Positions 40,419 to 49,338 are shown, numbered from the stretch's first letter. The stretch is 64,000 bases of DNA from Aquabacterium sp. A3 (GCF_038069945.1 NZ_JBBPEV010000004.1:235128-299127); one strand, 5' to 3'. The notes: generated by a model not told the origin, from the letters alone. Numbers and translations: made by a program.

Positions 40419-41981
40419 GTGCCGCGCTTGTTACGCTCTGCCTACATTTTCTGGATCGTGGTGCGCTATGGCCTGGACGGCCTGGCGCTGGACAGCCTGC
40501 GCAGCCCAGGATGGAGCCTGCTGGCGCGCATCCTGTCATTCGGACGGCGGCTGGATGCCCCGCGCGGCCAGCGCCTGCGCGAGGCCCTGGAGCACCTGGG
40601 GCCCATCTTCGTCAAGTTTGGCCAGATGCTCTCGACCCGGCGCGACCTGCTGCCACCGGACGTGGCCGACGAACTGGCGCGCCTGCAAGACCGCGTGCCG
40701 CCATTTCCTGGCAAACAGGCCGAAGCCCTTGTTGAGAAAGCCCTGGGCAAACCATTGAGTGCGGTGTTTCGCAGCTTCGACACCGAGCCCATCGCCAGTG
40801 CCTCCATCGCTCAGGTTCACTTTGCAGTGCTGCATGACGGCCGCGAGGTGGCGGTCAAAGTGCTGCGCCCTGGCATGCTGTCGGTCATTGATGACGATCT
40901 GGCCCTGATGCACACCCTGGCGGGCTGGGTGGAGCGCTTGTGGGCCGACGGCAAACGCCTCAAGCCGCGCGAGGTGGTGGCCGAGTTCAACAAGTACCTG
41001 CACGACGAGCTGGACCTGGTGCGTGAAGCGGCCAACGCAGCGCAGTTGCGCCGCAACATGCAGGGCCTCGATCTGGTCATCGTCCCCGAAATGGTGTGGG
41101 ATTACTGCACCCCCACGGTCATGGTGATGGAGCGCATGAAAGGCGTGCCCATCAGCCAGATCCAGCGCCTTCGCGATGCCGGCGTGGACATCAAGAAGCT
41201 GGCCCGAGACGGGGTCACGATCTTCTTCACCCAAGTCTTCCGGGATGGTTTTTTTCATGCCGACATGCACCCGGGAAACATCCAGGTCAGCCTGGACCCG
41301 GGCAGCTTCGGTCGCTACATCGCCCTGGACTTCGGCATCATCGGCACGCTGACCGAGGTGGACAAAGACTACCTGGCGCAGAACTTCATCGCGTTTTTCC
41401 ACCGCGATTACAAGCGCGTGGCCGAGCTGCACATCGAGTCGGGCTGGGTGCCCCCTGCCACCCGGGTAGATGAGCTGGAAGCCGCCGTGCGCACCGTGTG
41501 CGAGCCCTACTTCGACCGGCCCTTGAAAGAAATCTCACTGGGCCAGGTGCTGATGCGGCTGTTCCAGATCTCGCGGCGTTTTCACGTCGAAATTCAGCCC
41601 CAGCTCGTGCTGTTGCAAAAAACCCTGCTGAACGTCGAAGGCCTGGGCCGAGACCTGGACCCGGACCTGGACCTCTGGAGCACGGCCAAGCCCTTCCTGG
41701 CGCGCTGGATGCAGGAACAAGTGGGCTGGCGCGCCCTGCTGCGCCAGTTCAAGCGAGAGGCGCCGCGCTACGCCAAGCTCTTGCCCGAACTGCCCCGGCT
41801 GGTGCACCACAACCTCAGCCAGGGTGACAGTGCCCTGCGCCGCGATCTGCTGGCCATCTTGCGCGAACAACGCCAAACCAACCGCACCTTGTCTGCGGTG
41901 CTGTTCATTTTGCTGGGGTTCATCATCGGACTGGTCATGGCCCAGCTTTTGCTGCGGCTTGATGTGATGGGCGTCTTGTAA
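40419..41981 (+). CDS. ubiB: Ubiquinone biosynthesis protein UbiB (ADCK-type kinase)
   Basis: A protein of 520 residues. [20 protein letters not shown] is the KxGQ-region signature. [21 protein letters not shown] has the Ala-rich loop and ATP Lys, and [12 protein letters not shown] is the catalytic loop with Asp. Two membrane segments near the C-terminus ([18 protein letters not shown]) anchor it. It is required for ubiquinone synthesis or lipid handling. The start is a GTG at 40419, six bases after ubiJ. Confidence 0.95.
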   Translation: MPRLLRSAYIFWIVVRYGLDGLALDSLRSPGWSLLARILSFGRRLDAPRGQRLREALEHLGPIFVKFGQMLSTRRDLLPPDVADELARLQDRVPPFPGKQAEALVEKALGKPLSAVFRSFDTEPIASASIAQVHFAVLHDGREVAVKVLRPGMLSVIDDDLALMHTLAGWVERLWADGKRLKPREVVAEFNKYLHDELDLVREAANAAQLRRNMQGLDLVIVPEMVWDYCTPTVMVMERMKGVPISQIQRLRDAGVDIKKLARDGVTIFFTQVFRDGFFHADMHPGNIQVSLDPGSFGRYIALDFGIIGTLTEVDKDYLAQNFIAFFHRDYKRVAELHIESGWVPPATRVDELEAAVRTVCEPYFDRPLKEISLGQVLMRLFQISRRFHVEIQPQLVLLQKTLLNVEGLGRDLDPDLDLWSTAKPFLARWMQEQVGWRALLRQFKREAPRYAKLLPELPRLVHHNLSQGDSALRRDLLAILREQRQTNRTLSAVLFILLGFIIGLVMAQLLLRLDVMGVL

Positions 41982-42133
41982 AGACGACGCGTGGTCGCGG
42001 GTCACCCCTGCTTTCAGGGCTGGCCCGACAAACGCGCGCTGACACGGTCTACACTGCGCCCCCGTGCGATACGTCACCGCCACGGTGGCGCTGCCTCTTC
42101 TTGGTCGGCTCTATTCGGAAAGGTTTGCCGAAC

Positions 42134-43588
42134 ATGGACTCCACTTTGATCTGGTTCGTGGCTGGGTATCTGGTGCTGACGCTGGGCATCGGCGTTTTTG
42201 CGGGCACCCGCGTGCACAACACCACCGACTTCGCGGTGGCCGGCCGCAGCCTGCCACTGGCCATGGTGATCACGACGACCTTCGCCACCTGGTTCGGCGC
42301 GGAAACCGTGATGGGCATCCCGGCCACCTTCATGGAAGACGGTCTGGGCGGCGTGGTCGAAGATCCATTCGGCGCCTCGATGTGCCTGGTGCTGGTCGGG
42401 GCGTTTTTTGCCGCGCGCCTCTACAAGATGGACCTGCTGACCATCGGCGACTACTACCGGCAACGGTACGGCAAGGGTGTCGAGATTTTTTGCTCGATTG
42501 CCATCATCCTGAGCTATCTGGGCTGGGTGGCCGCACAGATCACCGCGCTGGGCCTGGTGTTCAGCCTGCTGACGGGCGGCTGGATCACCCCCACGCAGGG
42601 CATGGTGATGGGCACTGGGCTGGTGCTGGCCTACGTGCTGGTGGGCGGCATGATGGCCGTGGCCTGGACCGATTTTGTGCAGATGATCGTGCTGGTGTGC
42701 GGCCTGAGTTTCATTGCCTACCTGGCCGGCGAGCAAGCCGGCGGCAGCGAACAGGTGTTGGCGCTGGCCCAGCAGCGTGACTGGCTGAACTTCCTGCCCG
42801 ACAACACGACCCACGACTGGCTGTTCTTCATTGCCGCGGCCATCACGATGATGCTGGGCTCCATTCCGCAACAAGACGTGTTTCAGCGGGTGATGTCGGC
42901 CAAGGACGCCAACACAGCCCGCACCGGCACCATGATCGGCGGCTTCAGCTACCTGCTGTTTGCGTTTGTGCCCATGTTCATCGCCACGGCGGCCATGGTG
43001 ATCATGCCCGACGAGACGGCCGCACTGCTCAGCGACGATTCGCAAAAGATCCTGCCCACGCTGATCCTCAACCACATGCCCATGATCGCGCAGATCCTGT
43101 TCTTCGGGGCACTGCTGTCGGCCATCATGTCCACGTCGTCGGCCACACTGCTGGCGCCCTCGACCAGCTTCGTCGAGAACATCCTGCGCAACATCTATCC
43201 GCACCTCACAGACAAGCAGGTGCTGCTGGCCCTGCGCATTTCGGTGCTGGTGTTCACCGGCTCGGTGCTGACGTACGCCGTGGCCATGGAGGGCACATCG
43301 ATCTATGAGCTGGTGTCCGGCGCGTACCAGGTGCCCTTAGTCGGTGCGTTCGTGCCGCTGGTCTTCGGCCTGTACTGGAAGCGCGCCACCACCCAGGGCG
43401 CGGTGCTGTCGATTGCGCTGGGCCTGGGCACGCTGATCTGGTTCACGTTCCACCCCACTGCGGGAGAAGCCTTCCCGGGGCAGCTCGCCGGCTTGCTGGC
43501 TGCCCTGCTGGGCATGTTCCTGGGCTCGCTGGGGCCACAGTGGATGGCACCGCATCAGGGGCACCCCAAGCACATTGGTGATGTCTGA
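42134..43588 (+). CDS. Sodium:solute symporter (SSS family)
   Basis: A protein of 484 residues with about 13 membrane segments. The N-terminal TDFAVAGRSLPLAMVITT, WFGAETVMGIP and AWTDFVQMIVL are SSS-family landmarks of the LeuT-type fold; SIPQQDVFQRVMSAK is further downstream. The substrate cannot be inferred; the nearest kinds handle amino acids, osmolytes or organic acids. A GGAAAGG site lies before the ATG at 42134. It stands alone between ubiB and the FmdB gene. Confidence 0.88.
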   Translation: MDSTLIWFVAGYLVLTLGIGVFAGTRVHNTTDFAVAGRSLPLAMVITTTFATWFGAETVMGIPATFMEDGLGGVVEDPFGASMCLVLVGAFFAARLYKMDLLTIGDYYRQRYGKGVEIFCSIAIILSYLGWVAAQITALGLVFSLLTGGWITPTQGMVMGTGLVLAYVLVGGMMAVAWTDFVQMIVLVCGLSFIAYLAGEQAGGSEQVLALAQQRDWLNFLPDNTTHDWLFFIAAAITMMLGSIPQQDVFQRVMSAKDANTARTGTMIGGFSYLLFAFVPMFIATAAMVIMPDETAALLSDDSQKILPTLILNHMPMIAQILFFGALLSAIMSTSSATLLAPSTSFVENILRNIYPHLTDKQVLLALRISVLVFTGSVLTYAVAMEGTSIYELVSGAYQVPLVGAFVPLVFGLYWKRATTQGAVLSIALGLGTLIWFTFHPTAGEAFPGQLAGLLAALLGMFLGSLGPQWMAPHQGHPKHIGDV

Positions 43589-43647
43589 GGTGGTGACCTC
43601 CGCTAAAATGCACTGATTGAATCAGACGGGTACTTTCGAGGTTCACC

Positions 43648-43983
43648 ATGCCCATCTACGCTTACCGTTGTGAGTCTTGCGGTCACGCCAAGGACGTCTT
43701 GCAGAAGATGTCGGACGCGCCGCTGACCACCTGCCCGGCCTGTGGCGCCGAATCGTTCAAAAAACAACTCACCGCCGCGGGCTTTCAGCTCAAAGGCTCA
43801 GGGTGGTACGTGACCGATTTCAGGGGCGGAAGCCAGACGGCTGCAGCCCCTGCTGCCGCAGCCGCCGCTGGGACAGGCACGGCTGAAGCAGCCAGTGCCC
43901 CGGCCACCGAGGCCAGCAGCGCCAGCAACGCTGGTGGCGACGCGCCCGCGGCCGGCTGTGGCACGTCCTGCGCCTGCCACTGA
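43648..43983 (+). CDS. FmdB-family zinc-ribbon protein with Cys-rich tail
   Basis: A protein of 111 residues. The zinc ribbon MPIYAYRCESCGHAKDVLQK ... CPACG fills residues 1-50. A low-complexity Ala-rich linker (QTAAAPAAAAAAGTGTAEA) follows. The end is GCGTSCACH, which could bind another metal. FmdB proteins are small putative regulators or metal carriers of unclear function. It sits 111 bases before aspS, as in other Burkholderiales. Confidence 0.85.
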   Translation: MPIYAYRCESCGHAKDVLQKMSDAPLTTCPACGAESFKKQLTAAGFQLKGSGWYVTDFRGGSQTAAAPAAAAAAGTGTAEAASAPATEASSASNAGGDAPAAGCGTSCACH

Positions 43984-44094
43984 TTCCCGGCGCGGGCCAC
44001 CTCGGTGGCGCGATCCCAAACCTGAACGACAATAGCGGGTTCCGACGCTGGTGCCACCAGCCTCGGGCCCCTTTCATTTCTGGAGAGCACAAGA

Positions 44095-45900
44095 ATGCGC
44101 ACCACTTACTGCGGACTGGTCAGCGAAGCGCTGATGGGCCAGACCGTGACGCTGATGGGCTGGGCCCACCGTCGCCGCGACCACGGCGGCGTGATCTTCA
44201 TCGATCTGCGTGACCGCGAAGGCCTGGTGCAGGTGGTGTTTGACCCCGATCGCGCCGATTCGTTCAAGATCGCTGAAGATGTGCGCAATGAGTTTTGCCT
44301 GAAGGTCACCGGTGTCGTGCGCGCCCGGCCCGCAGGCACAGAGAACGCCAACCTGACCAGCGGCAAGATCGAAGTGCTGGGCCACACACTGGAGGTGCTC
44401 AACCCCTCCGTGACGCCGCCCTTCCTGCTGGACGACGAAAACCTGTCCGAGACCGTGCGCCTGACGCACCGCGTGCTGGACCTGCGTCGTCCCGCCATGC
44501 AAAAGAACCTGATGCTGCGCTACCGCGTGGCCATGGAGGTTCGCAAGTACCTGGACGAACACGGTTTTGTCGACATCGAAACCCCGATGCTGACCAAATC
44601 CACGCCCGAAGGCGCGCGCGACTACCTCGTGCCCTCGCGCGTGCACGACGGCACTTTCTTTGCGCTGCCCCAATCGCCCCAGCTGTTCAAGCAACTGTTG
44701 ATGGTGGCCGGCTTTGACCGTTACTACCAGATCACCAAGTGCTTCCGCGACGAAGACCTGCGCGCTGATCGCCAGCCCGAATTCACCCAGATCGATATTG
44801 AAACGAGCTTCCTGACCGAGCAGGAAATCCGTGACATGTTCGAGGGCATGATCCGCCACGTCTTCAAGAAGGCGCTGGACGTGGACCTGGGCGCCTACCC
44901 GGTCATGAAGTACGCCGACGCCATGCACCGGTACGGCTCGGACAAGCCCGACCTGCGGGTCAAACTTGAGTTCACCGAACTGACCGACGTCATGACCGAC
45001 GTCGACTTCAAGGTGTTCTCCACCCCGGCCACCACCAAGGGCGGCCGCGTGGTGGCCCTGCGCGTGCCAGGCGGTGGCGCCATGTCGCGTGGCGAGATCG
45101 ACGCCTACACCGAGTTCGTCAAGATCTACGGTGCCAAGGGCCTGGCCTGGATCAAGGTCAACGACGTGGCCGCTGGCCGCGAAGGTCTGCAATCCCCCAT
45201 CGTCAAGAACCTGCACGATGCCGCCATTGCCGAGGTGCTCAAGCGCACCGAAGCCCAGAACGGCGACCTGATCTTCTTTGGCGCGGACAAAGCCAAGGTG
45301 GTCAACGACGCCATCGGCGCGCTGCGCCTGAAGGTGGGCCACTCGGATTTCGGCAAGGCCAACGGCCTGTTCGAAGACCGCTGGGCACCGCTGTGGGTGG
45401 TGGACTTCCCGATGTTCGAGCACGATGAAGAGGGCGACCGCTGGAACGCGGTGCACCACCCCTTCACCGCGCCGAAGGATGGCCACGAGGATTACATGGA
45501 CACCGACCCTGGCCAGTGCATTGCCAAGGCGTACGACATGGTGCTCAACGGCTGGGAGCTGGGTGGCGGCTCGATCCGCATCCACCGCGCCGAGGTGCAA
45601 TCCAAGGTGTTCAGCGCCTTGAACATCACCGAAGAAGACGCCAAGGTGAAGTTCGGCTTCCTGCTGGATGCCCTGCAATACGGCGCGCCCCCGCACGGTG
45701 GCCTGGCCTTCGGTCTGGACCGCCTGGTCACCCTGATGACCAAGGCCGAGTCCATCCGTGATGTGATTGCCTTCCCCAAAACCCAGCGCGCCCAGTGCCT
45801 GCTGACCGGTGCACCGTCTTATGTGGACGAAAAGCAGTTGCGCGAACTGCACATCCGGCTGCGCAATCCACAGGCGGGCCAGCCGCCCGCGGCTGAGTGA
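44095..45900 (+). CDS. aspS: Aspartyl-tRNA synthetase
   Basis: A protein of 601 residues. The OB-fold anticodon domain is at the N-terminus ([22 protein letters not shown]). Class II motif 2 is [18 protein letters not shown] and motif 3 is [12 protein letters not shown]. The GAD insertion (about 280-420) is the bacterial type. It charges tRNA-Asp, and probably tRNA-Asn in bacteria with GatCAB. A terminator follows. Confidence 0.97.
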   Translation: MRTTYCGLVSEALMGQTVTLMGWAHRRRDHGGVIFIDLRDREGLVQVVFDPDRADSFKIAEDVRNEFCLKVTGVVRARPAGTENANLTSGKIEVLGHTLEVLNPSVTPPFLLDDENLSETVRLTHRVLDLRRPAMQKNLMLRYRVAMEVRKYLDEHGFVDIETPMLTKSTPEGARDYLVPSRVHDGTFFALPQSPQLFKQLLMVAGFDRYYQITKCFRDEDLRADRQPEFTQIDIETSFLTEQEIRDMFEGMIRHVFKKALDVDLGAYPVMKYADAMHRYGSDKPDLRVKLEFTELTDVMTDVDFKVFSTPATTKGGRVVALRVPGGGAMSRGEIDAYTEFVKIYGAKGLAWIKVNDVAAGREGLQSPIVKNLHDAAIAEVLKRTEAQNGDLIFFGADKAKVVNDAIGALRLKVGHSDFGKANGLFEDRWAPLWVVDFPMFEHDEEGDRWNAVHHPFTAPKDGHEDYMDTDPGQCIAKAYDMVLNGWELGGGSIRIHRAEVQSKVFSALNITEEDAKVKFGFLLDALQYGAPPHGGLAFGLDRLVTLMTKAESIRDVIAFPKTQRAQCLLTGAPSYVDEKQLRELHIRLRNPQAGQPPAAE

Positions 45901-45933
45901 ACACGGCCAACCTCGGGCTTGTCCTGATCTGCC

Positions 45934-45957
45934 AAGCCGCCTTCGGGCGGCTTTTTT
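45934..45957 (+). terminator. Intrinsic terminator after aspS
   Basis: AAGCCGCC-TTCG-GGCGGCTT has an 8-base stem and a UUCG tetraloop, followed by four further T. It ends the fmdB-aspS unit and isolates the next operon. Confidence 0.92.
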
Positions 45958-46136
45958 GTGGCCCACTGCCAGCAGATGACCTTGGTGCTTGAACGCTCTT
46001 GCATCCAAAGTCATCCGAGCGCCGTAAAAAAGCTGTCAGGAATGAGCGGGCCGCACGACATAGCTGGTGTGGCGGCAAGCACAGACCTTGACGCCCTCAA
46101 CCCACGCGCCAAGCTGGCGCACCAAGGAGCACACTC

Positions 46137-46370
46137 ATGAACATCAAGACCCTGGCCGCTGCGGCCGCCACCATCATTGCCACCTCTGCCTGGGCCGGTC
46201 ACCATGGCGAGCAGAAATGTGGCGCTGGCACCTGCGGCAAGAAGGAAACCACCACCAAGGACGCCGGATGCGGCAAGAAGGACAAGGAAGCCTCCTGCGG
46301 CAAGAAGGATGACAAGGAAGCCTCTTGCAGCAAGAAGGACGACAAGGAAGCTTCTTGCGGCAAGAAGTGA
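46137..46370 (+). CDS. HvfA/bufferin-like precursor peptide (Cys/Lys repeats)
   Basis: A protein of 77 residues. Residues 1-20 are a signal peptide (hydrophobic AAAAATIIATSAWA, cleavage before GHH). The mature peptide starts GHHGEQKCGAGTCGKK and then has repeats of about ten residues ending in CGKK or CSKK (Cys at 28, 33, 45, 54, 64, 74). The spacer in the last copies is KKDDKEAS. It lies directly before an MNIO enzyme gene, a partner that in HvfABCD and bufferin systems modifies the cysteines. Function as a copper or other metal-binding ribosomal peptide is inferred from this context. AAGGAG precedes the start. Confidence 0.78.
   Translation: MNIKTLAAAAATIIATSAWAGHHGEQKCGAGTCGKKETTTKDAGCGKKDKEASCGKKDDKEASCSKKDDKEASCGKK
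46260..46367 (+). repeat. Roughly 30-base coding repeats of the precursor core
   Basis: Inside the precursor gene, the last two copies are exactly 30 bases (46308-46337 and 46338-46367) and encode DDKEASC-G/S-KK. Shorter upstream copies start at 46260 and 46281. The copies differ by few bases, so recent slippage or unequal exchange is likely. Confidence 0.85.
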
Positions 46371-46393
46371 GCTGAGCCTGGAGTGTGAACACC

Positions 46394-47179
46394 ATGCTGG
46401 GCCTGGGCTACCGACGCGACATGGCCGACTGGGACATGTCGGCCATTGAGGCCGACTTTTTCGAGGTCGTGCCCGAGAACTGGGTGCGGCGCGATCGGGC
46501 GCCGTTGCACCAGCTCATCGCGGGCGGTCGGCCCGTTCACCTGCATGGTGTCTCACTCAACCTGGGCGGCACCTCTGCGCTGGACCGGGTGTTCCTGAAA
46601 GACATCAGCGACCTGATCGATGACCTGGGTGCGCGTCACTATTCCGACCATCTGGCGGCCAGTGGCGACGCACACCAGCTTCATGATCTGTTTCCCATTC
46701 CTTTCACCGTGGATGAGGTACGCCGCGTGGGCGATCGCATCCGTGCGGTGCAGGATGTGCTGGGCCGCCGCATCGCGGTTGAAAACAGCACCTGGTACAC
46801 CAACATCGGCACGATGTCCGAGGCCGACTTTCTGGCGGCGGTCGCAGAACACGCCGACTGCCAGATCCTGCTGGACTTGAACAACATCACCGTCAACCAG
46901 AAGAACCATGGCACCGACGGCCTGGATGATTTCATCGCACGCATCGACTTGCGACGTGTGACGTACATGCACGTGGCCGGACATGAGTTCGACGAGCGTT
47001 TCGATCTGTACATCGACACGCACAGCCAGCCTGTGGAGCCACCCACGGCGGCCATGGCACGTCGCCTGCAGTCGGAGCACGGGCTGCCCATCCTGCTGGA
47101 ATGGGACAACGACCTGCCCGAGCTGCTCACCCTCAACCAGGAGCTGGCATGCCTGCGCCCGCGTTTTACGACTACGTGA
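46394..47179 (+). CDS. MNIO (DUF692) peptide-modifying enzyme, HvfB/BufB-like
   Basis: A protein of 261 residues with the DUF692 TIM-barrel features: VHLHGVSLNLGG, HYSDHLAAS, AVENSTWYTNIG, LLDLNNITVN, TYMHVAGHEFD, DTHSQPV and LLEWDND supply His, Asp, Asn and Glu ligands for a multinuclear non-haem iron site. Such enzymes convert Cys residues in a ribosomal peptide to oxazolone/thioamide-type or related groups. The ATG at 46394 is preferred (GGAG 10 bases upstream); a GTG at 46385 is too close to it. The next gene starts 31 bases before this one ends. Confidence 0.87.
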   Translation: MLGLGYRRDMADWDMSAIEADFFEVVPENWVRRDRAPLHQLIAGGRPVHLHGVSLNLGGTSALDRVFLKDISDLIDDLGARHYSDHLAASGDAHQLHDLFPIPFTVDEVRRVGDRIRAVQDVLGRRIAVENSTWYTNIGTMSEADFLAAVAEHADCQILLDLNNITVNQKNHGTDGLDDFIARIDLRRVTYMHVAGHEFDERFDLYIDTHSQPVEPPTAAMARRLQSEHGLPILLEWDNDLPELLTLNQELACLRPRFTTT

Positions 47180-47424
47180 GGGGCTTGAGCGATGACGTGC
47201 CCGAGGGCTACTCGCTGGCCGGGATGCGCGTTTATCGGCACCTGGTCTACCTGGGCGCCAGCCAGATGGTGGAGACGCACTTCCCACAGGTTCGACAGCA
47301 ACTGGGCGAAGAGCACTGGCGCGCCCTGATCGAGGCCTTCGTGCGTGATTCGGCATGGACCTCTCACTACTACGGAGACCTCAAGGATGAGTTCACTGCT
47401 TTCCTCGCTCGAACGAGCGCTTGA
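47149..47424 (+). CDS. Short HvfC/BufC-like (DUF2063) partner protein
   Basis: A protein of 91 residues starting MPAPAFYDYVRGLSDDVPEG. The segment MRVYRHLVYLGASQMVETHFPQVRQQLGEEHW is the DUF2063 partner-protein N-terminal domain that helps MNIO enzymes hold the precursor. Usual HvfC/BufC proteins are about 240 to 260 residues; here the C-terminal domain is missing, with no frameshift relic visible. The gene has AGGAG seven bases upstream and overlaps both neighbours, so it appears intact. Confidence 0.72.
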   Translation: MPAPAFYDYVRGLSDDVPEGYSLAGMRVYRHLVYLGASQMVETHFPQVRQQLGEEHWRALIEAFVRDSAWTSHYYGDLKDEFTAFLARTSA

Positions 47425-47854
47425 GCACCTCAGCGGCCTGGGCCTGCTGGGCTTGCGCTTGTGGCTCGGACAGGAGTTCGTCATGGCCGGCTGGCGCAAG
47501 CTGTCGGGTGGCCTGAGCGCCCCGGAGTGGTTTGCCGGGCTGGATTTTCCGTTTCCGGTGTCGCTGCTGCCGGTGGATGCCAACTGGCTGGCGGCCGGTG
47601 CGGGCGAGATCGCGCTGGGCACCCTGCTGGCCGTGGGGCTGCTGTCGCGCCTGTCCGGACTGGGTTTGATGTTCATCACCTGGGTGGCGGTCTACACCGT
47701 GCATTTCGACCTCGGGTGGGCCGGCTGGAACCAGATTGACAGCGACGAGGGCCAGGGGTTCAAGGTGCCGCTGATCATGGGCCTGATGCTGCTGACCATC
47801 GTCACGCAGGGCGGCGGGCGGCTGTCCCTGGATGCCTGGCTGCGACGTCGGTGA
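47387..47854 (+). CDS. DoxX-family membrane protein, HvfD-like
   Basis: A protein of 155 residues with four membrane segments (GLGLLGLRLWLGQEFVMAG; ANWLAAGAGEIALGTLLAVG; SGLGLMFITWVAVYTVHFDL; VPLIMGLMLLTIVTQGG). HvfABCD-type operons carry a DoxX-like fourth gene. Its role is not known, perhaps redox or thiol handling at the membrane. It overlaps the HvfC-like gene by 38 bases and shares one base (TGATG) with the sigma factor start. Confidence 0.82.
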   Translation: MSSLLSSLERALEHLSGLGLLGLRLWLGQEFVMAGWRKLSGGLSAPEWFAGLDFPFPVSLLPVDANWLAAGAGEIALGTLLAVGLLSRLSGLGLMFITWVAVYTVHFDLGWAGWNQIDSDEGQGFKVPLIMGLMLLTIVTQGGGRLSLDAWLRRR

Positions 47855-48486
47855 TGTCGGCGGTGTCGATCGACGGGGGCACCCCAGATCCAGTGGTCGC
47901 CAACACCTGGCAACCCGAGCGGGCTGCCCAATGGCGGGCGGCCATGCTGCGCTTTGCCATGCTGCACATTCAGCCCCGCGAAGATGCCGAAGACGCCGTT
48001 CAGGATGCACTGACGGCGTTGCTGTCGGTGCCGCTGGCCAGCCTGTCGGGGATGGATCCCCGGCGATACCTCTTCGGCATCCTCAAGCACAAGATCACCG
48101 ACCGCCTTCGGCAGCGCTACCGGCGGGAAACAACGACCTTGGATGAGCCCCTGGACGATGCGCTGGACGCGGCCTTGTTCAATGAGCGTGGGCACTGGGC
48201 TGATGGCGTGGAGCTGGCCACCTGGGCGCCCCCCGAGACCCAGCTGCAAAACGACCAGTTCTTTGCGATGGTGGACTTGTGCGTGAACCGGCTGCCGACC
48301 AAACCTGCCCGGGTGTTCAGCATGAAGGCCTTTCTGGAGTGCGACACCGACGAGATCTGCGACACCCTGGGTTTGACCAAAACCGATTACTGGCAATGCA
48401 TGAGTCGAGCGCGAAAGCAATTGCAAATGTGCCTGAGCCAGCACTGGTTTGACGAACACCCGCCCGCATCAAGGAGACCGGCATGA
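47854..48486 (+). CDS. ECF RNA polymerase sigma factor
   Basis: A protein of 210 residues. Region 2 is seen in QPREDAEDAVQDALTALL and region 4 in CDTDEICDTLGLTKTDYWQC with the following SRARKQLQ recognition helix. It would direct polymerase to its own promoter and probably to this operon. The ATG at 47854 uses the A of the DoxX stop (TGATG). Its last bases overlap the anti-sigma gene start (ATGA). Confidence 0.88.
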   Translation: MSAVSIDGGTPDPVVANTWQPERAAQWRAAMLRFAMLHIQPREDAEDAVQDALTALLSVPLASLSGMDPRRYLFGILKHKITDRLRQRYRRETTTLDEPLDDALDAALFNERGHWADGVELATWAPPETQLQNDQFFAMVDLCVNRLPTKPARVFSMKAFLECDTDEICDTLGLTKTDYWQCMSRARKQLQMCLSQHWFDEHPPASRRPA

Positions 48487-48755
48487 GCATGATGATGAGC
48501 TGCCAGCAGTACCTGTTCGTGCTCACCTCCGGACAGCTCGAAGAGGCCGGTTGGCTCACTCGGGCGCAAGCGGGGCAGCACCGGCTCATGTGCCGACGCT
48601 GCCGAACGTTCACGCGCAATGACGCCATGCTGGACCAACTCACCATGGCTTGGCGCGACCGGCTGCTGGACCCCAACCAGTCTGGCGAGGCCTCTACCGC
48701 CGGCGATGACCGGGCACTGCCCTCAGACCAGGACACGGGCTCGGGTAAGCTGTGA
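48483..48755 (+). CDS. Small zinc-binding anti-sigma factor (ZAS-like)
   Basis: A protein of 90 residues. His33-x3-Cys37-x2-Cys40 (HRLMCRRC) plus Cys7 forms the zinc-binding anti-sigma signature. There is no membrane segment, so it is cytosolic and short. It overlaps the sigma gene (ATGA), the usual sign of stoichiometric production with its partner. A thiol/metal-sensitive switch is likely: zinc loss or oxidation of the Cys pair would free the sigma. That is inferred from ZAS family behaviour. Confidence 0.82.
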   Translation: MSMMMSCQQYLFVLTSGQLEEAGWLTRAQAGQHRLMCRRCRTFTRNDAMLDQLTMAWRDRLLDPNQSGEASTAGDDRALPSDQDTGSGKL

Positions 48756-48777
48756 GTTTGCTTGCCTGAGCGACCCG

Positions 48778-49257
48778 ATGCCATCGTCTGCCCACAAGAT
48801 TCCCGAATCCGTCCTGGTCGTGATCCACACCCCCGGCCTCGATGTGCTGCTGCTTGAGCGGGCCAAGCAGCCTGGCTTCTGGCAAAGCGTCACCGGATCG
48901 AAAGACCAGACGGACGAACCCTGGAGAGCCACCGCCATCCGCGAGGTGGCTGAAGAAACCGGCATCCAGGTCGGCGGCCCAGCCGTTCCCGATGGCGCCC
49001 TGACGGACTGGGCGCTGGAAAACGTCTATGAGATCTATCCGGTGTGGCGCCACCGGTACGCGCCAGGGGTCACCCACAACACCGAACGGGTGTTCGGCCT
49101 GTGTGTGCCTCACGGCACGCCCGTTCATATCGCCCCAAACGAACACACCCAATGGGTCTGGCTGCCCTGGCAAGAAGCCGCAGACCGGTGTTTTTCGCCG
49201 TCAAACGCCGAGGCCATTTTGCAACTGCCAGACCGCATCGCCCCCAAACAGCGCTGA
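48778..49257 (+). CDS. nudB: Dihydroneopterin triphosphate diphosphatase (Nudix)
   Basis: A protein of 159 residues. The Nudix helix is GSKDQTDEP...REVAEETGI; it is one residue longer than the E. coli form but keeps REVAEETG. It removes pyrophosphate from dihydroneopterin triphosphate in folate synthesis. The start at 48778 (MPSSAHKIPESVLVVIH) is supported by the conserved N-terminal strand. Before the insert, this gene would have followed aspS directly. Confidence 0.86.
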   Translation: MPSSAHKIPESVLVVIHTPGLDVLLLERAKQPGFWQSVTGSKDQTDEPWRATAIREVAEETGIQVGGPAVPDGALTDWALENVYEIYPVWRHRYAPGVTHNTERVFGLCVPHGTPVHIAPNEHTQWVWLPWQEAADRCFSPSNAEAILQLPDRIAPKQR

Positions 49258-49338
49258 GAAACGGCGCACACCCTCGGTTTCAGCCGGGGCAACAGGCGTT
49301 ATCGTTGGGTCTGAACGGACTTTCATCACCGTCTTGCC

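Noticed and set aside
44074..46014. A 646-codon minus-strand frame over aspS
   Set aside because: aspS is certain on the plus strand with class II motifs, and the antisense frame has no ribosome binding site or domain.
48890..48975. Apparent extra residue in the NudB Nudix box as a defect
   Set aside because: The GSKDQTDEP...REVAEETG form is, as I recall, common in betaproteobacterial NudB, so it is probably a lineage feature.
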